Positions 1 to 10,905 of a stretch of 64,000 bases of DNA are shown one piece after another. The DNA lies in the NCBI GenBank assembly GCA_028274465.1, contig CM051456.1, positions 5,209,545 to 5,273,544 on the forward strand. Direction: 5' to 3'. The notes below the pieces were generated by a model. It had not been told where the DNA came from, did no database searches, and saw only the letters and a list, made by a program, of their open reading frames with translations. A program made the position numbers and the translations under genes. Every line of letters begins with the position of its first letter. Position 1 is the first letter of the stretch. This DNA comes from Plantago ovata. Its lineage: Eukaryota; Streptophyta; Magnoliopsida; Lamiales; Plantaginaceae.

Positions 1-2400
1 ATATATTTGTCGTTTCAAAATAAATAAATAAAACTCATATAAAACATAAAAAGAAATTTTTGAGTATATAAATAAATTGTTGACCATATTTAAATTTAAA
101 GTAATGTGAATGACTTTAAACCACAAACTTACTCAGATACCATACCATGTTAATAGAATAATTTTTCCCAAAAACCCATCCATGTCTACGCACTAGAAAA
201 GGTGAAGTAATAAGTGTAGAATATTGTTCCTAATTGCCCACCCATCCATTTACTTTACCAAAAATTTATCCCACGATACTGGTGCTTCCTGGACTTCTTG
301 TTCTTGTGCTCGATCACCCATTTTCAACCACTAAAAATTAATGGAGTGACACGATAAAAATGGGCCTGCATATGCATACTCAATGAAGTAACCTACTAGC
401 TAAAAAGATAAGATAAAAACGTGGAATAACCAGCATTGGTGAGTACTCGCATCACAAAATGTGGTCTAATTGTATTGTGCACTCACAATATAGTATGTAT
501 ATTGACTTGCAAATCTGTCACACATAATGGCACCTCACGCAGTGTTCTAAACGTGATTTCCCCTTTTTAAACTTAAACTGAAAATCTAATTACCTTACTA
601 CTAATTCTAAACCTACACTATTACTTTACCACCTTATATAAATTAAAAAACGCTTATAGTACCTTATGTTTCCATTTGAGTTTGAACTCACAACCTCTTT
701 TGTGTTATCCCAACACCTTTACCACATTATGGCTCATGTTGTATACGTGATTGTGATTTGGCTGCAATAAGGCCAATATAGTAGACTCGACAAAATTAAT
801 AATTGTCACTAAATTTACTTTATTGTGTCATTTTAAGCGCACAACATAAATGAGAAGATGAATGGACACTTAAATACACAGAAAGGGACATTAAAGAAAA
901 AGAAAACAAAAAGTTGAACTAGACCGGAAATATATAGTGCCCGTTTGGAGCTCAATTCTATAACTCTATTAAGGAAATCTACTTCAAAGAGAAATAGTAA
1001 TCTCAATTAGAGGAATTGATGAAAATTGTGTTTGGAGTTAAATTGGGAGAAAAATAGATGTATAGAGTAGGGTAATAATTATGTGTAAGAAGGAATTTTT
1101 TTTTGTTTTGTACCAGGTACGGAATTTGAGGAGAATATGTGGTGGAAGTTTTACTTGTGGATGTAAAATAATAGTAAAAATAATTTAGAAAAAGAAAGTC
1201 AAAATCTAAAAAAAAAAAAGAAAAAACTCCAAATAGAGTTTTAGGATGAATAGTAGCATGTCTATTTTGGAATTGAGCTCCAAATGTAAAACTCAATTAA
1301 AAATCTCAAACATAGTTTCCGAATTGAGCTTCAAACGTACCGATAATCCTTTACTTATATAGTGGGTGATGTTAGGTCCACTGCCGATCGAATGAATCAA
1401 TTGTGCAGTTAGAAAGTTGATACCCAGAAGTACCCATTATTCAGTACTCTAATATAACTGAATGATTTGGTGTTTTAGTGATTCTTTCTAAGATGACGCT
1501 GGGTATAGTGCATATTAGATAAGTTTTACATATGTAATGTTACATGTGGTATGTAAGAGACTACAAATCACATAAGTTAAATTATAATTTGTTGATTCGG
1601 AAGGTGTAATTCATAGAAATTTATTCCACGTGAAGTTTAAATATGTGACTAAAAATATATTTATTGTACGTTTTTTAAAACCAAATGAACCATACTTATG
1701 AATTATGATACATCTTTGTGGATAGTGATTTTTTTATTTATTCTAGTTTTACGAACGTGCTAACTTGATGTGATACTCGCAATCACGACATTAAACTAAT
1801 AATTTGTCTTAGGGGCCACTCTTAATTTCTAGTCGCACAAATTGGTCTAAGAAGAAAGATTCGTCTCACAAAATTCAATAACATCAATTTAAAAGAGTTA
1901 AAACTATTTTCTTATTTATAAAATAAAAATGGGCCGGTTGGTTTATAGTGGATCAAACCATTGTAAGTTTGTAACTTTCCCCTTCTTAGTAGTTTGCTCC
2001 TAGTTTTCACATCGTTTATAGACTATTACGTGATAGTAATTAAAAAGCACTGGTTTTTTTTATCCCCAATTATATAGTTGCTAAATGATAATTTTCCCAA
2101 ATGAAATTCTTAATTAATACGGGATTGATATTCCAACTCGAGTTATTTTAGGCACTTCTTCTCTACAAAATCGTACCGATATATTAATATATCATTATAT
2201 CATATCGCAATATAATTGTAATATTACTTTCTAGAAAACACTAAATTAAGTTTAGAAAAATAGGAATTGTGTTAAGTCAATTCAACAAAGTGCTTGTTAT
2301 AATCAGAGAAGACTTTAAATGGCCTTTATCAAGTGATGCAAAGCAACCATAGTCCATATATCTCTCCTAACTTGCCATTTTCCACAACTCTGTTCTTTTC
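1..2400. other. Intergenic AT-rich DNA
   Basis: No reading frame here resembles a protein family. Apart from the inverted-repeat element at about 940-1340, I see only AT-rich sequence. The last 100 bases before 2462 are pyrimidine-rich and probably hold the 5' leader of the gene that follows. Confidence 0.5.
940..1340. mobile_element. MITE-like element with about 20-bp terminal inverted repeats
   Basis: The left end gcccgtttggagctcaattc is matched by the inverse complement of the right end, gtacgtttgaagctcaattc, with three mismatches. A second internal inverted pair lies near 1030 and 1265. The interior is A/T-rich with no coding capacity. The size of about 400 bp and the terminal repeats suggest a non-autonomous DNA transposon. 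I could not define a target-site duplication, so the superfamily is open. Confidence 0.5.
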
Positions 2401-2461
2401 ACCATCTTAATTCTCCTTCACTTTCATCACAACAAAACATTTCATTCTCTTCTTCACAGCC

Positions 2462-2917
2462 ATGGCTAGACCTCTTCCAAGTCTCTCCATGCACAAACTC
2501 ACTTTCTTACCACAACCTTTTACCTTCTTCCTCTTAATCTTAACCTCAATCTTCTCCGTCTTCTCGGTGGTGATTTTCCTTTGCGGGGCACACAAGGCGG
2601 CCTTAAACGCGTTGAAAGGTAAAGACGAGACGAAAACGGTGAGATTGGGAGGTAAAAAGAGTAATACTCCGATGATGAAGAAAATGAAGAGTAGCTTGAG
2701 CAGCAAGGCACTTATGATGGCTAAGATGATTTCGTGGCGAAAAGTTGCCGATGAAGGAGAAACAGAGGTGTATGAGTATGTGGATGAAGATGGTGATCAA
2801 GATGGCGTGATTTGGAAAAAGACGATTATTAGAGGGGAAAAGTGTCAGCCTTTGAATTTTTCAGGCCAGATTTTGTACGATGCCGACGGTAATCTTCTCC
2901 CGGGAACTAGTCATTAA
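2462..2917 (+). CDS. Small plant single-pass membrane protein, function unknown
   Basis: A single-exon 151-residue protein. The start is the ATG in gccATGGct at 2462, a good plant initiation context. Residues about 14-42 form one long hydrophobic segment (FFLLILTSIFSVFSVVIFL), a signal anchor or transmembrane helix. A basic stretch rich in K and M follows (about 60-90), then an acidic patch (VYEYVDEDGDQDG), then a conserved-looking tail with VIWKKTIIRGEKCQPL and NFSGQILYDADGN. I recognise this tail from uncharacterised plant membrane proteins in which a tryptophan-lysine motif precedes GEKC-x-PL-x-FSG. No biochemical role is known to me. The basic/acidic part probably faces the cytosol. The gene looks complete, with a stop directly after the tail and AT-rich flanks. 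Confidence 0.85.
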   Translation: MARPLPSLSMHKLTFLPQPFTFFLLILTSIFSVFSVVIFLCGAHKAALNALKGKDETKTVRLGGKKSNTPMMKKMKSSLSSKALMMAKMISWRKVADEGETEVYEYVDEDGDQDGVIWKKTIIRGEKCQPLNFSGQILYDADGNLLPGTSH

Positions 2918-5900
2918 GTGTCGCTAATTTGTGGCCTCTATGAAAAGTCTCTTTGTTGTGTCATAATTTCGTCAAGAGAGTGTCTTGTTAAGGTTGAGTT
3001 AAAGAATTTAATTGTTTTTTTCTAATTTGTATGAATAAATTTATACTTTCTCCATTTTTTTAATCTTCCTAAAGAGTAAACAAACACACAATGTTTTTTT
3101 AAAAAGTATTAAATAATTAGTTTGTGTGAGATTTTGTATCGAGTTGAATGAAAAAGTAGGAGAGAGGGAGTAATAAAATAGTAGTAATAAAAAAAAAAGA
3201 GAAAAGTAATAGAGAATTAATTAGTGAATAAAAATTAATTATTTTTTAAATTAGGAAGATTGTAAATTTATAATGTTATGCTACAAAAGGAAAATACGAA
3301 GATTGTAATAAATTGGAGTACGTACATGACTATTTATTTCTCATTTTGATTAAATGATTAATTGATTATCCATGTCATTTCCTGGCTTTTAAATGTGTTT
3401 AAACTTTAAAGTTAAGTTATTATTATTTGTTACACACTAATATTTGTTAAATCATGATTTAGTGTGATAGCTTAATGTTAACATGTGTTTCGACATTGAC
3501 TCAATTTAAAGAGGGACGACCGCATAGTATGTGACCCTAAATATTATATTAGAGGGTGTACCCTAATTAAAATTTTTAGAGGGTATACTTCGGGTTACAA
3601 CTTTAGCATCTAAGAAACTTATTTTCGAATAATAAAATTTTAATAATTTTGGTTGTCTATTATATATGTTGTAGAAAGATGAAAAATCATGTTAGATTGT
3701 TCAAGCACGCTATATTAATGTCCGACACGCAATATATAACATTCCGAAATGTAAAAAAAAAAAGAAAAAAGAAAAGTAAAGAAGGAGATTTGTGAACATA
3801 GATACCCCCAATAGGCTATACAATGTGTTATCAGAATTGACCATTAAATTCTCTCCACTCATGACGGGAAGAAGAAGAAGAAAGACGCATGCATTAGTAT
3901 TGCTTCATTTTCAAACACCGATTAATGTCTCAAGGAATTATATTACATTCTTATCTCATCTCATGTGACATGTCATTGTCAAACATGACATATATATGAT
4001 CGTCCCGTCCAAATAAGAAATCAACTTAATAGTCAACAGTCGAGTCAACATGTCAAGTTGGAACGGATTATCGCCACCCCCTATCTCCGCACATGCCAAG
4101 AATCACACCAATTGGATCTGGTGATGGCTTCAACAAATTATCGTCGCGAGTTGTGTATCCATTTTTGGATGAGCAACCCAGATATCCAGATTGGTATTTC
4201 AATGGACCCATCTTTAGGCGGTATCCAAAATTTCAAAGGCGTTCCTGAAATGTCATATTTCACACACCGAAGACACTATAAAAAGGGTAGCAATATTGCA
4301 AGAGGAGGTTTATGGAAGGAAAGGGAAGGACTTTGGGCCTGTAGACTGTATTGATGGTCGGGGAAGCTCGATTGTGAAAATATAATGGGCGACCATGCCA
4401 TATCGGTTATGAACTAGGATTCTTTCCATTAGAATCCATAAGCTACAAGTTATACTGTGGAAAATCAAATTTGAATTTGCGTGGTGATTGTTTTTGTGGG
4501 TGAAAAATGACGTTTTGGAGTATAAATAAAAAATATAACCCCCCTCCCCCCAACACCCACCCAAACTAATTTTTTAAGGTTAAACGACATTATGGTCCTC
4601 ACCTGATTTACGTGACACTTGGTGCAAAAAAATAAGGCATTTGATTCTAAAAATCTGAAAAAACGGCAAAATTATATTCTCTACAATTTAATTCGCATAT
4701 GATCAAATTCCTGAACCTAAATATAGTTTTTTTTTATCATTAGTTGTTTCTACTCCGTGATTTCCAGTTTGTGAGGGTTAATCATGATTTGGAGGCCATT
4801 AACAATGTTCTACTATTCCGAGAATTTGTCTTTATTTATATTCGATGGAGCTTTAATAGGACCATGTTTGGTTCGCCTGAAAAATTCTGAATTGAACTAA
4901 ACTAAATTGAACTGAACTGAACTAAATCGGTCTGAATTGAACTAAACTTATTTAAACTAAACTCAAATGATCGAACTGTATTTAAGGTGAAAAAACACAG
5001 TATATATTAGGCTGCAGTGTCATAACTTTGAAGCTTAGTTCAAAATTTTGATATTATGTACCTGGTTAGCCATGGCGATGAACGTTACATAGTGGCAAGA
5101 TAAAAGTTGTGGGTGATAACAATTATATGTGGAGAAGGCCGGTATTCAATGTGTAAATTATGTCCGTAAGTTGTGGGTGGCTAGTGTTATGTTGTCTTTT
5201 GCGAGTGTATGAATTTGCTAACAGTAACAAACAATCGAAATACAAGTAATGTTCATGTTACAAGGCACTGGTTAATCCATTCACACAATAGAGAGGTTTT
5301 GATTTGGTTGGATATGAATATGATAGTTTGGTCCATATGTTTCGATTGAAAAAGTTGAGATCAATGGTCAAGGAATCTTGTACCAGTACCGTACCGTTCA
5401 ACTGCCTTACCTAATGTTATAGTTAGTCACAAAATAGTATAATGGGCCAATTGAATCAAAGATCCTTTGAGAAAACTATACACAAGTATAACAACACTCT
5501 TTGATAATTTCTTGGTAAACACTGAAACTATAGTTAATAGGGCACGCAAAAATTCACAATTCATAACACCGGACATTCAATTAAATGTCAATTTGTAACT
5601 GCAGGTTAATAACTAGAAACAGAAAGTTTTTTAGTGCCATTTATACGATGTGAAAGGTGGAAACTATCGAATAGGTGAAGTTTTGGAACCAATAACATTA
5701 TGTTATTTTCACGTGAACTAAATTGAATTAGTGAATCTAAACTAAATTGGAGTAAAGTAAAAATGTGATTTCTTCATACGAAAATAGGAGACTTCTATCC
5801 TAGGGAATAGGGATAGATCATTGCAAAATCAACAAAATAGAGTAGATAACATAGAAATTACTAAGTAGCCATTTTTTAATCAAGACAACAATATATCCTT

Positions 5901-6057
5901 GTTACATGTACAATTCTTAATTTAAAAGTTCTTATATGTACAGTTTATGAAAAACAAAAGTAAAAAAACACACACTTCATACATTGTTTCACGTCAGTAT
6001 GTTTACATTTAATAACCAAACCCTGACATATTATTTGCTCATGTGAAATCAAATTCC
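2918..6057. other. Intergenic DNA with a dispersed 'ctgaact' repeat
   Basis: No convincing gene. The 98-residue open frame at 4058-4354 matches no family I know and has no codon-level support. The stretch is AT-rich. The only structured feature I noted is the repeat at 4862-4985. Confidence 0.45.
4862..4985. repeat. Dispersed 'ctgaactgaa' repeat, copy 1
   Basis: The sequence begins gtttggttcgcctgaaaaat and then repeats degenerate units of the type ctgaactgaa/taaactaaa. The same composition recurs at 10085-10140, 16848-17215, 35318-35500 and 41586-41680. The better copies end in gctctgttctcttcgtctga. It is probably a dispersed non-autonomous element. Confidence 0.5.
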
Positions 6058-6552
6058 TCATGTATCTAAATCGAGTTCATATGTACAATTTTGCAAACAA
6101 AAATCAAGAATCTTATCACCCACCTCCGCCTCATCTTTACTCTCCTCCACCAACCTCTCAATCTCCGCTTTCGGCAGCCTCATCTTCACTCGAACCGGCC
6201 CATTACTCGACGACGAACCAAACTCGGAAACCGACCTCTGTTTCACCATCAACGAATCCAACCGTTCCTTAGCAGTCCCTTCAGACTTGACCCTTCTCAT
6301 TCTCGGCTGCTTTTCCTCCGGAAACTTAGGTAAGTCCACCAAAAAGTAAATCTTCTTGGGCTTCAGCTCTGCTCCAGGCCTTATTCTTGGGGCCCGAATC
6401 CCGAACCTTTTAACGGAGTCGGAGTCCAGCAACACATGTCCTTCCGGGTAGTCTTTAAGCACGTCCATAGCTCTTGCCGGCAACTTTATCTTGAAGATTT
6501 GGCCGTCGACTTTCATAATCTTGGCCTTTTTGGTTCCTATGTGGTTTCCCAT
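6058..6552 (-). CDS. PADRE (DUF4228) domain protein, N-myristoylation candidate
   Basis: An intronless 164-residue protein starting at 6552. It begins MGN, giving a glycine at position 2 suitable for N-myristoylation, as in many members of the family. Residues 12-75 carry the PADRE signature: KIMKVDGQIFKIKLPARAMDVLKDYPEG, then HVLLDSDSVKRFG and a KPKKIYFLVDLPK strand (quoted in parts). The C-terminal half holds basic segments and a conserved-looking helix RVKMRLPKAEIERLVEES, typical of this family. PADRE proteins respond transcriptionally to pathogens and stress in Arabidopsis, but their molecular function is unsettled. Length and single-exon structure fit. No break is seen. Confidence 0.9.
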   Translation of the reverse strand: MGNHIGTKKAKIMKVDGQIFKIKLPARAMDVLKDYPEGHVLLDSDSVKRFGIRAPRIRPGAELKPKKIYFLVDLPKFPEEKQPRMRRVKSEGTAKERLDSLMVKQRSVSEFGSSSSNGPVRVKMRLPKAEIERLVEESKDEAEVGDKILDFCLQNCTYELDLDT

Positions 6553-7130
6553 GTTGTGTTGAATATGTTTAGTTTAGAAGTTGAATGAGTGAATGGATTA
6601 TAAGTGGATTAGATCAAGTTGTCGTTTTCCCATACATGGAACAAGTGGAATTATAATTATTTTAATTGGTTGTAAATCTAATGGTGATGATTTTGATGAT
6701 AATGAAGTGGGAATGGAATTCCACTCCGAGATGAGTAGCAGTAACTTTTTTAACTTTGGTCCTACGCCGGCATTTTTGTTGTTTCTGTTGCTTCAACATT
6801 TCATGGTTCATGAGGGGAGGATGAGATTGTATTGCATGGTTCATGACAGAGTTGACAAAGAATAAAAAAAACAAAGGATAGTTACGGAATGTTTGGATAA
6901 AATATCCTGATGTGTGTGAGAGAGTTTTGAGAATAAATTTTTTATTATGGTGAAAATTTTGTTTTGAAGTTGAAAGTTGAGATTGAAAATCATGATTTTT
7001 CAAATTGGGTTTGCTTTATAATTTTTTATTTTAGTAAGTTTGAATATAAGAATGATGTAAGGGACGAAATAGATAGTAGTAGGGATAATGTATGAAAATT
7101 ATGACTTTGAGTGGTGATAATGCAATAAAA

Positions 7131-7371
7131 TACTTTCTCAATTTCTTTAGTTACTTCGTAAGGGAACTGTTCACCGCGACCTTTGACCACGTATAAGTCC
7201 TAAATTACATTAAAGAAAAATATAATAAAATTATATTATGAAATTAAATGAAGTATATTTTCATAATCAACTTTTAATTTATATTGATACAGTTTAATTT
7301 AAAAGTTATACGTGGTCAAAGGTCGCGATGAACAGTCCCCTTAGTAAGTAACTAAAGAAATAGAGGAAGTA
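7131..7371. mobile_element. Palindromic MITE, about 240 bp, TA-flanked
   Basis: The left end (tactttctcaatttctttag, then gttactt... and gcgacctttgaccacgtata) is mirrored by the right end over roughly 65 bases. The right end carries tatacgtggtcaaaggtcgc, later ctaaagaaatagaggaagta. Both ends fall at TA, as expected for Stowaway/Tc1-mariner insertion. The interior is A/T-rich. The transcript would fold into a long hairpin. Confidence 0.75.
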
Positions 7372-7388
7372 TGATTTTGGTACAGTAG

Positions 7389-8281
7389 TGGACCCAAGTG
7401 TTTCTATTAACATACGTCTAATATTTATAATTGTAGAATAGGCGTTCTACGCACAAAATATCTATCGATATTGATTAAATTGGTAGAATTATATAACAAT
7501 ATAAGAGTGGCATATAACTGTGAATATAATCTATACCATGTCCATTAATACAAAATTTTAAATTGAAAAAAAAAAACATCTATCAAAGTAAAACAACACA
7601 CATCCATCAAAAAACATTCTTTTCATAATTCATCAACATCATCGATCAAAATCGAAGAACCCTAAATCCCCAAATGATACCTCCATATATTCAGCACGAT
7701 CTATCTCTTCAATAGGCATATCCTTGTTTATCTCGCACTAGCATCAAAGCCATCCATATCCATTCCCTCGAAACCTTTTGATGGTGCCTTGTGGAGTATG
7801 TACTGGTTTGATTCAGTTTCGATTTTTGAAGGCAGAATTCGAAACTTTTGGCGATGTTTAGTTATTGGATACTATAGTACTTATAATACTAATACGTGTT
7901 TTTTGCTTTTCATATTCTCAAGGTGTAAATAACCATTGCGAAAATTGTATTATCGGAGGCTGGATGTTGAGACATCATGAAACAATATAGTAAATCCACC
8001 ACCAGCATGAAAGATTTGATTTTTATTGTTTCTGAAGTTTCTGGCATTCGTGAATGATTCTCGAAACAGATGAAATCACCGCTTTCTAATTTTAATTGCC
8101 CATTAAAATTTTAATTTTATATCTTTTGGACAAATATGAGATTATATTTACCGTTGTGTCATTGTTAAACTCTTATATATTCTACCAATATAATAAATGG
8201 TGATGATATTTTGTGTGTAGAACGTCTATTGTACACTTATAAATATTGCACGTACGTGAATAAAAAACACACAGGTCCTAA
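7389..8281. mobile_element. Non-autonomous DNA transposon with long imperfect TIRs
   Basis: Starting near 7389, the segment containing ggcgttctacgcacaaaata (about 7441) is repeated in inverse orientation at about 8200-8235, with tattttgtgtgtagaacgtc. The similarity runs outward on both sides through taatatttataa to ggaccc/ggtcc. That gives terminal repeats of roughly 75-85 bases around an interior of about 700 bases. TIRs this long are typical of Mutator-like elements. I did not find a clear 9-base target duplication. The interior around 7610-7690 looks like a gene 5' region (aaccctaaatccc), perhaps a captured fragment. Confidence 0.55.
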
Positions 8282-8419
8282 CAATAGAAATACGCTCTCT
8301 TTTTTTTTATTATTATTGGATCAAAATCCTTTCCCAAAGTTGATAATATGATTTTGAATTCCCAAAATAAGAAAGTCACTCTCTAAATTCTAAAATCCAG
8401 TACCAAACAATGTGTATAA

Positions 8420-9102
8420 GGCCTTCTCCAGCAGATACTCAATTTGAGATTTAAGTCTGCCACATCAACATTCCACTCAATTAAAACCCCAACACTCCAA
8501 CAATTACTCCCCTTCAACCTCTCTTTTACTTTTCATTTTCTCATTTTTTTTAAAAACTTCATTAATAATATTATTTTCATTATTATTAATTAATTACAAT
8601 TACATTATATAAATTTTAAAAATAACAATACTTTGAAATAAATACTATAATAAACAAGAATTTTCATTTTAGAGGTTAAACAATGTCGTCTCCTAGCTAT
8701 TTTCATTTTCATGAGTTTTTTCTTTTTTTTTTACGTAAGATTTGTAATCTTATTATTATGCAAGGGGTATTATTTTTAGTTGTAATATGAATTACTAAAT
8801 GATTTATTGAATAAGTGTATTTTATTTTTTGCAAATATTATAAAATAAATGAAAATTTACAACAAAATAAGTGAAAAAGAAAACAAAAATAAAGAAATTG
8901 AATAGAAAAAAAGATCGAGCCAGCAAACAAAGAAAAAGAAGTGGAAAAGAAAAAAGAAAAAAAAGAAAGAAATGAAAAAACAAAAATGAAAAGATAAAAA
9001 AAATAATAAACTAATGAGTATCAAGTATTGATGCTCACAAGGCTCTCCAGCAGAGCGTTATAAGCCTCAAATGTCCATTCAAGACTTTGTTGGAGAAGGT
9101 CT
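8420..9102. mobile_element. MITE-like element with ggccttctccagcag ends
   Basis: The left end ggccttctccagcagatact and the inverse complement of the right end (agaccttctccaacaaagtc) match over the first 15-20 bases with few differences. The interior is extremely A/T-rich and non-coding. Size and structure suggest a non-autonomous DNA element. No target duplication was determined. Confidence 0.45.
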
Positions 9103-9539
9103 AAGTATGTTGTGACTTGTGATTTAGAGATAATGATGAAATAATGACTATTGACTACCATAAAGAGGAGATTTATAATGTATTTATTTTGTCAATTAAT
9201 TTATTGTACAATTTGTATCCAAATCAACAACAAAACTGACAGACTAATTTAGAGATGTAAAATACCGTATCTAAATCAGATACAATTTCTAAATCAGATA
9301 CAATTGCAAGCGTATGAATGTTTTATTCCATTTTATTGCGTTCTTGCACTTTTTTCATTTTTCTTTTTCACTTCCTCTCGTATTTTTTCATCCACTACCG
9401 TACATTATTCCGTATTTATTCATTACTCTTAATTCTCGTGCCGGACAGTAAATGAGACAGTACGGAGGAGGGAGCATATATAGTACTACACTATAGTACT
9501 ATTAGCTTGAAGACTTGGTTTCCTTGTCAACAGCTAGCG

Positions 9540-10905
9540 TCAATTGTGAGAATGGTGCTGCTGATTGTTTTGGGAGGTTGAGCTGTTGCAAATGGACTGC
9601 GTCCGGTGATTAATGGTTTGATTAAGACGATGATTATCTGGATCTATGCCATTGTTGATAAGCTTTTGCTTTAAATGTGCGTCCCAGTGGTTCTTTACTT
9701 CATCCTCTCTCCGCCCAGGCAACCGGCCAGCAATCAACGACCACCTAATTTAGACTCAAAAGATTAGTGGACCAAATCTCCAGAATTTTAATTAATTAAG
9801 GGCAGCCTCTAAGAACCATAACCATACAGTATAGCACAATATTAATTAAAAAAGAGAATGAATAAGATATTAAGAATTATAGGGTTGTATGCATAAAGCC
9901 ATAAAGTAAGAATATGCATTATAAATTGTGTGCATCTTGTAATATGCATGCAAGTCTTTATCGACCAATAATAGAAATTTTAGTCCTATTTTTGTCCCTA
10001 AAAAAATATGAATTAAATTTAATTTATCTCAACATAACTACATTTATTGTAGTATTAAAATTTATATTAAAAAAAAACAACTTAAAGTTAACTGAATTGA
10101 ATTGAAGTTTATGAATCTGAATATAAGTGAACTGAATCGGAGACCCTGTGATATAATGCAATATCATGTGTTTAGATGTGCAACAAGCATTTTCTTTGTT
10201 TCAACATTTTACCCATCAGGATTTCTACTTATTTAAATGCTTTTCTTAGTTATGTCATCGTAATAATGAATGAAAAAATTGAGGTTTTCATCAAATTTGC
10301 TGAAACGAAGCATTTAGTTATGTTATCGTTTTCTCTTGTTCGTCCACCACGCACTCTGGATCACATTGTTTATGAAGATTATAGTTACTAATTTCTTCCT
10401 CATCCCTTTAATTCTTTTTCTGTACTGGAATTGAAGACAGTATTTATGAATTGTTTCTAATCGCATATTCTAAATTTTATATATACATTAAAAAGCATCC
10501 ATGAAATTACACGTACGGATCAGAGTCATGGATTATACGCACATGGTGTACTATGTGATAATTACAAGAACACATTAACTAGCTATAAGTTGCATAAATG
10601 ATGAAATATGTATACCTATTATTCCCAAGAAGAGCATGCAGCCTGATTATAAGATCTTCTTCATCTTCACCAAACTTGGCTCTCATAATCAGCTGCTTGT
10701 GTTCATCATCAGCTGCAGCAGCAGGTATAACCACTGGTTGGCTGTTAAACCGTGCCAGTTCGCAACTTTTCCAACGTCGATGGTGATGACCATGAATCAT
10801 CATCCTACAAGACAACTTATTGTGATATTCTTGCTTCAGAGACAAAGAAGCCCCTCTAGTTTCTTTGGTGACCTGTGCTTTCTTGGTGTAACAAGATTTC
10901 TTCAT
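9540..10905 (-). CDS. MYB-like protein with a normal R3 and a degenerate R2 repeat (possible pseudogene)
   Basis: Two exons, 10616-10905 and 9540-9744, joined through a gtatac donor and a ttag acceptor, give 164 residues in phase. The intron sits where the last intron of R2R3-MYB genes lies. The R3 repeat is recognisable: [19 protein letters not shown], then [20 protein letters not shown] and W-DAHL, with [13 protein letters not shown] following as in subgroup-4-like MYBs. R2 is badly eroded. Only MKKSC at the start and [12 protein letters not shown] (compare the usual GKSCRLRWIN) remain; two of its three tryptophans and the first intron are missing. R3 carries an extra asparagine (LGNNRW instead of LGNRW), which lengthens the spacing of the bHLH-contact motif by one residue. 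It could be a single-repeat competitor protein or a decaying copy. Confidence 0.6.

Larger units (their letters stand above)
6553..9539. other. Intergenic region built largely of inverted-repeat transposons
   Basis: No gene is supported. Three inverted-repeat elements listed separately (7131-7371, 7389-8281, 8420-9102) fill most of this stretch. The remainder is A/T-rich, with long purine-rich runs near 8880-9010. Confidence 0.5.

Noticed and set aside
4058..4354. 98-residue + strand frame
   Set aside because: No recognisable motif, no homologue known to me and no splice context, so a chance open frame is more likely.
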